This document shows positions 1 to 5,609 of a DNA stretch of 19,236 bases, piece after piece (position 1 is the stretch's first letter; every line of letters begins with the position of its first letter). Origin of the DNA: JBOGJI01 sp050747865 (GTDB lineage: Bacteria; Acidobacteriota; Thermoanaerobaculia; Multivoradales; JAHEKO01). The position numbers were made by a program, and so were the translations under genes. Location of the stretch: NCBI GenBank assembly GCA_050747865.1, contig JBOGJI010000345.1, positions 1 to 19,236 of the forward strand, read 5' to 3'. A model generated the notes under the pieces. The model saw only the letters and a program-made list of their open reading frames with translations. It was not told the origin of the DNA and made no database searches.

Positions 1-138
1 GACGTCTACGCGTCCGATACCGTCGGGCGCTGAGCGGCGACGCGGAGCCCGCCCGGCAAGATCCCGACGCGGCCCGCGCGCGTGGCATGGCTCACGGAGC
101 GGGACGGGCCCGCTGGTACGATCACCCACCACGACGAG
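1..138. other. Left-edge non-coding or unresolved sequence
   Basis: No convincing gene is visible here. Open frames exist on both strands but look like GC-bias shadows, with Arg/Ser/Ala-rich translations and no recognisable motif. A promoter for the downstream prolyl oligopeptidase is expected in or before this stretch, but I see no good -35/-10 pair. Confidence 0.4.
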
Positions 139-176
139 AGGGCCTGTGACCCACGGGAGACGGTGTCACAGGCCCT
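139..176 (+). repeat. Perfect 12-bp stem-loop directly before the Shine-Dalgarno of the peptidase gene
   Basis: AGGGCCTGTGAC (139-150) is exactly reverse-complementary to GTCACAGGCCCT (165-176), with a 14-nt loop (151-164). The Shine-Dalgarno GAGGAGG (177-183) starts at the very next base, so a folded leader would sit against the ribosome site. It could be a 5'-UTR control element, a dyad operator, or the terminator of a gene outside the window, although no T-run follows. The structure is seen directly; its function is not known. Confidence 0.6.
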
Positions 177-189
177 GAGGAGGAACGTC

Positions 190-2385
190 ATGCGGAACGT
201 CTCGGCTCGACTCGCGACCTGGTCCACGGCGGCCGCGATCTGCCTCGCGGCCTCGGCCTGCACCGACGCCCCGACGCCCGGAGAGCCGGCCGGCACGTCG
301 GCAGCGCAAGACGATGCGGGGGCGGAGGATCCCCGGCTCTGGCTGGAGGAGATCGAGGGCGAGCGGGCCCTGGCGTGGGCGGAAGCGCGCAACGCCGAGA
401 CCGCCGAGCGGCTGGCGCAGGGGCCGCTCTACGGAGAGCTGCACGAGCAGGCGCTGGCGATCCTCAACTCGGCCTCGCGCATCCCGGAGGTCACCCAGCG
501 CGGCGCCTATCTCTACAACTTCTGGCAGGACGCCGAGCACCCGCGAGGGCTGCTCCGCCGCACCACCCTGGAGGAGTACCGCAAGGACGAGCCGGCCTGG
601 GAGACGGTGCTCGACATCGACGCCCTGTCCAAGGAGGAGGGGAAGCTGTGGGCCTACGGCGGCATGACCTGCCTGCCGCCCGAGCACCGACACTGCCTGG
701 TGCGGCTGTCGCCCGGGGGCGGCGACGCCGTCGAGGTGCGGGAGCTCGACACCGCCACGCTCGAGCTCGTCGAGGACGGCTTCTTCCTGCCCGAGGCGAA
801 GTCGCAGATCTCCTGGCGGGATGCGGACTCCGTCTTCGTGGCAACGGACTTCGGACCGGGGTCGCTGACCGAGTCGGGCTACCCGCGTTTCGTCAAGCTG
901 TGGCGCCGCGGCACGCCGCTCGGCGAGGCCGCGACCCTGCACGAGGGCGACGCGAAGTCGGTCTCCGCCAGCGCCGAGCGGCTGCGCACCGCGGCCGGCG
1001 ACATCGACCTGGTCAGCGAGGGGACGACCTTCTGGACCTCCGACTACTTCCAGCTCGTGGGCGAGGAGCTGCGGCCGCTGGCGATCCCGGAGAGCGCAGT
1101 GGTGGTCGACGCCACCCGATCCAGTGACCAGCGCGGCCGGCTGGTGATCTGGCTGCGGGACGACTGGAAGGTCGGCGACGACACCTTCCCCGCCGGCGCC
1201 GTGGTGGTGGCCGATCCAGCGGCTCTGGTTGGCGATGAAGGGACCGGCGGCGAGGGAGGGATCGAGCTCGTGGCCGCGCCGACCGAAGAGGAGGTGGTCA
1301 ACGGCGTGCGCGTGGCGCCCCAGGGGATCCTGGTGACCATGCTCGACCGGGTGCGCGGACGGCTCTATCGCTACGAGCCGCGGGAGGGCGGCTGGACCCG
1401 CCGCGCCATAGCCTTCCCTGACAACGGTGCCCTCCATCTGACCAGCGTCCACGACGAGACGGGCGACTTCTTCGTCGAATACGAGTCGTTCCTGACGCCG
1501 CCGACGCTCCACTTCCTGCCCGCGGGCGACCCCGAGCCGCAGCAGGTCAAGGCGCAGGGAGCCACGTTCGACGGCGGCGCCTTCGCCGTCGAGCAGTTCT
1601 GGGCGAGCTCGGCCGACGGCACCCGGGTGCCCTACTTCGTCGTCGGTCCGCGCGACATGGACCTCGACGGGGAGAACCCGGTCTGGATGTTCTCCTACGG
1701 CGGCTTCGAGAACGCGCTGACCCCCTCGTATTCAGGCTCCTACGAGCCGCTCCACGGCGCCTACGGCAAGCTCTGGCTGGAGCGCGGCGGCGTCTTCGTG
1801 CTCGCCAACATCCGCGGCGGCGGCGAGTTCGGCCCCGCCTGGCACCAGGCGGCCCTCAAAGAGAACCACGTCAAGGCGTTCGAAGACTTCGAGGCGGTGG
1901 CGCGGGATCTCTTCGACCGCAAGATCACCTCGCCGGAGCACCTCGGCATCGAGGGCCGCAGCAACGGCGGCCTCTTGGTGGGCGCCACCATGCTGCGCCA
2001 CCCCGAGCTCTACGGCGCCGTGGTCTGCGGCGCCCCGCTGCTCGACATGTTCCGCTACGACAAGCTCCTGGCCGGCGCGAGCTGGGTCGGCGAATACGGC
2101 GACCCCGACCTGCCCGAGGAGTGGGCGTACATCCGCGAGTACTCCCCGTACCAGAACGTCCAAGGGGGCCAGGACTACCCGCCCATCTTCTTCTACGGCT
2201 CCACCCGCGACGACCGCGTCCACCCCGGCCACATGCGCAAGATGGCGGCGAAGATGCTGGAGCTCGGCTACCCGATCGAGTACTACGAGAACACCGAGGG
2301 CGGCCACCGCGGCTCCACCACCCCCGAGCAGCTCGCCCGCCGCATCGCCCTCACCTTCACCTTCCTCTGGGAACACCTGGCCTGA
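190..2385 (+). CDS. Prolyl oligopeptidase family serine peptidase (S9A-like), predicted lipoprotein
   Basis: A 731-residue serine peptidase of the prolyl oligopeptidase family, expected to cut short proline-containing peptides outside the cytoplasm. I chose the ATG at 190 because GAGGAGG lies 6 nt upstream and it yields a signal peptide: a basic N-end, a hydrophobic stretch, then ASA-Cys24 as a lipobox-like site. The frame stays open upstream to 82, but that extension looks non-coding. The N-terminal half corresponds to the seven-bladed propeller. The C-terminal half is the alpha/beta hydrolase, with nucleophile Ser591 in GRSNGG, Asp675 in DDRVHPGH and His706 in EGGHRG. All three triad residues are therefore present and the length suits the family (about 700). 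The Cys is preceded by Ala rather than Leu at -3, so lipidation is probable, not certain. The gene appears monocistronic; the SOS cassette downstream has its own promoter. Confidence 0.93.
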   Translation: MRNVSARLATWSTAAAICLAASACTDAPTPGEPAGTSAAQDDAGAEDPRLWLEEIEGERALAWAEARNAETAERLAQGPLYGELHEQALAILNSASRIPEVTQRGAYLYNFWQDAEHPRGLLRRTTLEEYRKDEPAWETVLDIDALSKEEGKLWAYGGMTCLPPEHRHCLVRLSPGGGDAVEVRELDTATLELVEDGFFLPEAKSQISWRDADSVFVATDFGPGSLTESGYPRFVKLWRRGTPLGEAATLHEGDAKSVSASAERLRTAAGDIDLVSEGTTFWTSDYFQLVGEELRPLAIPESAVVVDATRSSDQRGRLVIWLRDDWKVGDDTFPAGAVVVADPAALVGDEGTGGEGGIELVAAPTEEEVVNGVRVAPQGILVTMLDRVRGRLYRYEPREGGWTRRAIAFPDNGALHLTSVHDETGDFFVEYESFLTPPTLHFLPAGDPEPQQVKAQGATFDGGAFAVEQFWASSADGTRVPYFVVGPRDMDLDGENPVWMFSYGGFENALTPSYSGSYEPLHGAYGKLWLERGGVFVLANIRGGGEFGPAWHQAALKENHVKAFEDFEAVARDLFDRKITSPEHLGIEGRSNGGLLVGATMLRHPELYGAVVCGAPLLDMFRYDKLLAGASWVGEYGDPDLPEEWAYIREYSPYQNVQGGQDYPPIFFYGSTRDDRVHPGHMRKMAAKMLELGYPIEYYENTEGGHRGSTTPEQLARRIALTFTFLWEHLA

Positions 2386-2456
2386 GACTCCCCGCCGGGC
2401 CGGGTGCCGTGGCTCTCTAGAGCCCTCGCTCACCGCTCGGGCGCCGACGGCGGTGT

Positions 2457-2474
2457 CCGCCGCGGCCGCGGCGG
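2457..2474. repeat. 18-bp all-GC perfect palindrome upstream of the lexA promoter
   Basis: CCGCCGCGGCCGCGGCGG reads the same on both strands and ends 5 nt before the lexA -35 box. It lies in the 188-nt gap between the peptidase and lexA. It could help end peptidase transcription, bind a regulator, or be a chance product of very high GC. A weaker stem (GGCTC/GAGCC) lies just upstream, around 2411-2424. No T-run is present, so I do not call an intrinsic terminator. Confidence 0.4.
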
Positions 2475-2479
2475 GGGAC

Positions 2480-2509
2480 TTGACAAAACAGACGTTTGTC
2501 TGTTTTGCT
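2480..2509 (+). promoter_or_regulatory. Sigma70-type promoter of the lexA-imuA-imuB-dnaE2 cassette
   Basis: A consensus -35 hexamer TTGACA occupies 2480-2485. The best -10 candidate, TTTGCT at 2504-2509 with an 18-nt spacer, is weak (3 of 6 consensus bases). The palindromic operator at 2484-2507 overlaps the -35 and fills the spacer, so a bound repressor would block RNA polymerase. The -35 is clear by eye; the -10 and transcription start are inferred. Confidence 0.7.
2484..2507. promoter_or_regulatory. Putative LexA operator (SOS box), perfect inverted repeat
   Basis: CAAAACAGAC (2484-2493) and GTCTGTTTTG (2498-2507) are exact reverse complements separated by GTTT. The AT-rich arms stand out in a GC-rich region. 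The site lies over the cassette promoter, 66 nt upstream of the lexA start, where LexA autoregulation is expected. The core ACAGAC-N4-GTCTGT differs from the Gram-positive GAAC-N4-GTTC box. It keeps an ACAG/CTGT dyad, but turned outward relative to the enterobacterial CTGT-N8-ACAG box. Position and symmetry support the role; binding is inferred. Confidence 0.8.
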
Positions 2510-2573
2510 AGGAGATCCCCCGCACCCGGCGCGAGACACCGGCCGCCGAGGGGGAGACACGGAGGACCTTGTG

Positions 2574-3203
2574 ATGGCCTACACCCGACCCGGAGAGACG
2601 CGAGAGAGGATATGGCGCCACGTGCGCGACCAGTTGCTGGCCGGCCGGCCGCCGACCGTGCGCGAGGTGCAGCGGCACTTCCGCTTCCGCTCGGTGGAGT
2701 CGGCGCGCGCCCACCTCGAGGCCCTGGTGGCCGAGGGGCGGCTCACCAAAGAGGAGGGCAAGGCCCGCGGCTATCGGCTGCCCGGACCCGCCGCCCCCAA
2801 GGTGCTGGTGCCGCTGCTCGGCCGGGTGGCGGCCGGCGGCCTGCAGGAGGCGATCGAGGACCCGCAAGGCTATCTGCCGATCGAGAGCCGCCGGCCCGCC
2901 GACGAGCTGCTGGCTCTGAACGTCGAGGGGGAGAGCATGGTGGGCGCCGGGATCCTGCCCGGCGACGTGGTCATCGTGCGCCGCCAGCCCACCGCCGAAC
3001 CGGGGGAGATCGTGGTGGCGCTGGTCGACGGAGAGGCCACCGTCAAGCGCCTGGTGCGCCGCCGCGAGCAGTGGGTGCTGATGCCGGAGAACCCCGCCTA
3101 CACCCCCATCGTGCCGCCGCAGCGGGACCTGCGCATCATCGGCAAGGTGATCGAGGTGCGGCGCTATCTGGGGGACGAGGGGATCCCCTTGCTGGAGCCA
3201 TGA
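2574..3203 (+). CDS. lexA: LexA-type SOS repressor, self-cleaving
   Basis: A 209-residue LexA. It represses SOS genes and, when RecA filaments form on damaged DNA, cuts itself and releases its operators. Residues about 10-55 form the winged helix-turn-helix, including the family stretch PPTVREVQRHF followed by FRSVESARAHLEAL. The cleavage site is Ala87-Gly88 in RVAAGG. The catalytic dyad is Ser121 (GESMVG) and Lys158 (ATVKRL), so autoproteolysis should be intact. The ATG at 2574 is chosen because GGAGGA (2561-2566) precedes it by 7 nt; an upstream TTG in the same frame falls inside the operator and is unlikely. It is the first gene of the imuA-imuB-dnaE2 cassette, and the overlying palindrome implies autoregulation. 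A second lexA may exist elsewhere in the genome, since cassette-linked copies are often paralogues. Confidence 0.95.
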   Translation: MAYTRPGETRERIWRHVRDQLLAGRPPTVREVQRHFRFRSVESARAHLEALVAEGRLTKEEGKARGYRLPGPAAPKVLVPLLGRVAAGGLQEAIEDPQGYLPIESRRPADELLALNVEGESMVGAGILPGDVVIVRRQPTAEPGEIVVALVDGEATVKRLVRRREQWVLMPENPAYTPIVPPQRDLRIIGKVIEVRRYLGDEGIPLLEP

Positions 3204-3260
3204 GAAAGAGTGTCGTGCCGTCTTGCGTCTTGAAGGTCTGAGAGCCCGGAGGCCCTCCTC

Positions 3261-3953
3261 ATGAATCGCCTCGCCACCGTCCTCGCATTCGCCGACGAGC
3301 GCGTACAGCCAGCGGTACGCTGGCTGCCGCGGCAGGGGTCGCCGACGACCGACCGCGCCCGGTGGACCCTGCCGGCGCTCTCCGGACGGCTGGTGGAGCT
3401 CTCCGGCCTCGGCGCCTCGGCCACCCTGTCGCTCGCCTTCTCCCTGGTGGCCGACGCCCAGGGCCGCCAGGAGCCCGTCGCCTGGGTCGCCTGCCACGGC
3501 TCGAGCTTCTTCCCGCCCGACGCCGCCGCCTGCGGGGTCGACCTCGACAACCTGCCGGTCGTCTTCACCCCCACCGCGGCGCGCGCCGCCCGCGCCGGCG
3601 AGCGGCTGCTGCGCTCCGGCGCCTTCGGCCTGGTGGTGCTGGACCTCGCCGGCGAGCGCCCGCTGCTGCCGCAGGCCCTGATCTCCCGGCTCGCCGGCCT
3701 CGCCGAGAAACACGACGCCGTCGTCGCCGTGCTCACCGCCAAGCCGGCCGAACGCACCTCCCTCGGCTCGCTGGTGTCGCTGCGCGCGGAGGCCCGCAGG
3801 ACGGCCTTCTCCGGGGGCCTCGCGCAAGCGCTCGGCCGCGTGGAACGGCAGGTCCCCGGCCGCTACGCTTGCCGCCTGGAGGTCCTCAAGGACAAGCGCC
3901 GCCCCCCGGGCTGGACCCACGAGGAGATCCGGCTCGGCCCGCCGGGACTCTGA
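3261..3953 (+). CDS. imuA: ImuA-like RecA-fold accessory protein of the SOS mutasome
   Basis: A 230-residue RecA-fold protein placed between lexA and imuB, the usual position of imuA. ImuA proteins assist DnaE2 and ImuB in damage-induced mutagenesis. The N-terminal part carries the RecA-like segment VELSGLGASATLSLAF (residues 45-60), where a Walker A should be, but the GK[ST] signature is missing (GASAT). A Walker-B-like hydrophobic strand LVVLDLA lies at 124-130. The C-terminal end has the basic VLKDKRRPPG stretch typical of the family. Nucleotide binding is therefore doubtful and the role may be structural. The ATG at 3261 has GGAGG (3248-3252) 8 nt upstream. The gap after lexA is 57 nt and imuB begins 9 nt after its stop, so it should be co-transcribed. 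Its 3' part contains the sequence partly duplicated inside imuB. Family assignment rests largely on context and fold pattern. Confidence 0.8.
   Translation: MNRLATVLAFADERVQPAVRWLPRQGSPTTDRARWTLPALSGRLVELSGLGASATLSLAFSLVADAQGRQEPVAWVACHGSSFFPPDAAACGVDLDNLPVVFTPTAARAARAGERLLRSGAFGLVVLDLAGERPLLPQALISRLAGLAEKHDAVVAVLTAKPAERTSLGSLVSLRAEARRTAFSGGLAQALGRVERQVPGRYACRLEVLKDKRRPPGWTHEEIRLGPPGL
3306..3326 (+). repeat. 9-bp perfect hairpin inside the start of imuA
   Basis: CAGCCAGCG (3306-3314) and CGCTGGCTG (3318-3326) pair perfectly around a GTA loop, 45 nt into the imuA coding region. It might slow early elongation or affect lexA/imuA expression ratio, but a 9-bp repeat can also arise by chance in this GC-rich sequence. 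Confidence 0.35.
3814..3838 (+). repeat. 25-nt direct repeat, copy 1 (in imuA)
   Basis: A 25-nt stretch beginning GGGGCCTCGCGC and ending GCTCGGCCG is identical to 4400-4424 in imuB. Here it encodes GGLAQALGR in the imuA frame, which looks like native protein, so I treat this as the likely source copy. Weaker similarity to imuB continues on both sides (about 3775-3864). Confidence 0.85.
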
Positions 3954-3962
3954 GGTGCCGTC

Positions 3963-5609
3963 TTGGCCGCGGTCGCCTGCGTCCACGTGCCGGCGCTGCC
4001 GCTGCAGCTCCTGCTGGCCCGCCACCCCGAATGGGAGGAGCGACCCGCCGCGGTGGTCGATCGCGACAGCCCCCAGGGCAGGATCCTGTGGCTCAACGGC
4101 CGGGCGCGGCGGCGCCGCATCCTGCCCGGCATGCGCTACGCCGCGGCGCTGGCGCTCGACGGCGACCTGGTGGCCGGCACCGTGGAGCCCCGCGAGATCG
4201 AGACGGCCGTCGAGGAGCTGACCCATCGGCTCCTCACCCTCACCCCCGGAGTCGAGCCGGCGGCCGAGGAGCCCGGCGTCTTCTTCCTCGACGCCTCCGG
4301 CCTCGACCGCCTCTGGCCGTCGATGGAAGCCTGGGCGGAGGCGGTAGCTGAAGCGGCCGGCCTGTCGCTTCGCGCCAGGCCGCAGGCGACATTGCCCCTG
4401 GGGCCTCGCGCAAGCGCTCGGCCGGCCGGCCGTGGCTCGCGACGGCCGGGACGGAGCCCGGCCGCTTCAGAAGGCAGCTCCGTCGAATACCGATCGGTGG
4501 CTGCAGCCGTGGGATTCACCCGCTTCGGAACGTACGCCGTGGCGCGGACCCGTCGGGGAGTGACGGTCTTCCCCGACCGAGAGGCCGAGCGGCGCGCCGC
4601 CGGCCGGGTGCCGCTGGCCCGCCTGGGAATCGACCCCGAGCTGCGGGACGCGCTGGACCGCTTGGGCGTCACCACCGTCGACGCGCTCCGGCGGCTGCCG
4701 GAGGGCGGGCTGGCGGAGCGCTTCGGGGCCGAGGCCCGGCGGCTCCACCGGCTGGCCTGCGATGCCCTGTCCGAGCCGCTGACCCCGGAGCGCCCGCCAG
4801 AGCCGCTGGGCTCGGGCACCGACCTCGAACAGCCGGACGGCGACGCCACCCGGCTGCTCTTCCTGCTGAAGCGCCTGCTCGACCCACTGCTCGGCGAGCT
4901 CGCCCGCCGCGGCGAGGCCCTGGCCTCCCTCGCCTTCACCCTGCGGCTCGAAGACGGCTCCTGCCGCCGCGAAGCGCTCGCCCCCGCCCGCCCGACCCGC
5001 GACGCCTCCCAGCTCCTGGAGCTCATCCGGCTGCGCCTCGAGAGTCTCGAGCTCCCCTGCCGGGTCGAAGAGGTGCGCCTCGAGGCCGAGAGCACGACGA
5101 CCGAGGTGGGCCAGCTCCAGCTCTTCCCCGTCAACGCCCGGCGCGACCCGGAGGCAGGAGCCCGCGCCCTGGCGCGGCTCAAGGCCGAGCTGGGCGACAG
5201 CGCCGTGGTGCGGGCACGCCTGGCCGACCGCTGGATGCCCGAGGGAGCCTTCCTCTGGGAGCCGGTCGCCCACCTGGAGCCGCCCACTCTCGGCGACATC
5301 TCAGAACCACGGCTGGTGCGCCGGATCCTGGCCCAGCCTCGACCCCTGCCATCTCCCCCTCGCCATCTGCGCAACGACGGCTGGCTGATCCGCGGCACCG
5401 GCGACGCCGTGGTGACCCGCCTCGCCGGCCCCTACACCCTGTCCGGCGGCTGGTGGTATGGCGGCACCCACCGCGACTACTACTTCGCCGAGACCCAGGC
5501 ACCGCGCCGCGAAGCGGCGTGGTCGCGCGGTGGTCGGTCGGGCGAGCTGCTGTGGATCTACCTCGACCGCGAGCAGGAGCGCTGGTTCCTGCAGGGGACC
5601 GTTGCGTGA
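3963..5609 (+). CDS. imuB: ImuB, catalytically inactive Y-family polymerase-like mutasome protein
   Basis: A 548-residue ImuB, the Y-family polymerase homologue that bridges DnaE2 and the beta clamp without synthesising DNA itself. The N-terminal palm start ACVHVPALPLQ lacks the acidic metal ligands of active Y polymerases (DxDxFFA), as expected for ImuB. A helix-hairpin-helix-like segment follows (LGVTTVDALRRLP). A canonical clamp-binding motif QLQLF lies at residues 384-388. The C-terminus LLWIYLDREQERWFLQG is the usual ImuB ending. The start is TTG at 3963, served by GAGG (3952-3955) overlapping the imuA stop with a 7-nt spacer; no in-frame ATG is nearby. Residues about 129-170 are an Arg/Pro/Ala/Gly/Ser-rich insert absent from the expected fold: SLRARPQAT through SPAASEGSS. 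Removing it leaves about 507 residues, closer to the family norm. Its stop overlaps the dnaE2 start. Confidence 0.92.
   Translation: MAAVACVHVPALPLQLLLARHPEWEERPAAVVDRDSPQGRILWLNGRARRRRILPGMRYAAALALDGDLVAGTVEPREIETAVEELTHRLLTLTPGVEPAAEEPGVFFLDASGLDRLWPSMEAWAEAVAEAAGLSLRARPQATLPLGPRASARPAGRGSRRPGRSPAASEGSSVEYRSVAAAVGFTRFGTYAVARTRRGVTVFPDREAERRAAGRVPLARLGIDPELRDALDRLGVTTVDALRRLPEGGLAERFGAEARRLHRLACDALSEPLTPERPPEPLGSGTDLEQPDGDATRLLFLLKRLLDPLLGELARRGEALASLAFTLRLEDGSCRREALAPARPTRDASQLLELIRLRLESLELPCRVEEVRLEAESTTTEVGQLQLFPVNARRDPEAGARALARLKAELGDSAVVRARLADRWMPEGAFLWEPVAHLEPPTLGDISEPRLVRRILAQPRPLPSPPRHLRNDGWLIRGTGDAVVTRLAGPYTLSGGWWYGGTHRDYYFAETQAPRREAAWSRGGRSGELLWIYLDREQERWFLQGTVA
4348..4470 (+). repeat. 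In-frame inserted segment in imuB, bounded by 13-bp inverted repeat and containing an imuA-derived copy
   Basis: CTGAAGCGGCCGG (4348-4360) and CCGGCCGCTTCAG (4458-4470) are exact inverted repeats enclosing 123 nt, exactly 41 codons. Between them lies sequence similar to imuA 3775-3864. Matching blocks in order are TGTCGCT, CGCGC, AGGCC, GCAGG, 13 divergent bases, the 25-nt identical stretch at 4400-4424, CGTGG and CCCGGCCGCT (4457-4466). It starts in the imuA reading frame (SLRA) and then slips, giving a low-complexity peptide. This could be a partial duplication or template-switch product, or a small repeat element. No target-site duplication was found. Confidence 0.6.

Noticed and set aside
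148..160. 13-nt GACCCACGGGAGA shared by the leaders of the peptidase gene and mutS2 (minus strand, 19156-19168)
   Set aside because: Repeats of this length are expected by chance in about 19 kb of GC-rich DNA compared on both strands, and the two positions relative to the starts differ.
2411..2424. GGCTC-TCTA-GAGCC as terminator of the peptidase gene
   Set aside because: A 5-bp stem with no T-run is too weak to call.
2508..4226. 572-codon minus-strand open frame across lexA, imuA and imuB
   Set aside because: It crosses three well-supported plus-strand genes and their gaps, and its product is low-complexity His/Gln/Gly-rich. It is a shadow of high third-position GC.
4419..4431. GGCCGGCCGGCC run as a possible separate mobile-element end
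   Set aside because: It is a simple GC repeat inside the imuB insert with no partner elsewhere, and needs no separate explanation.
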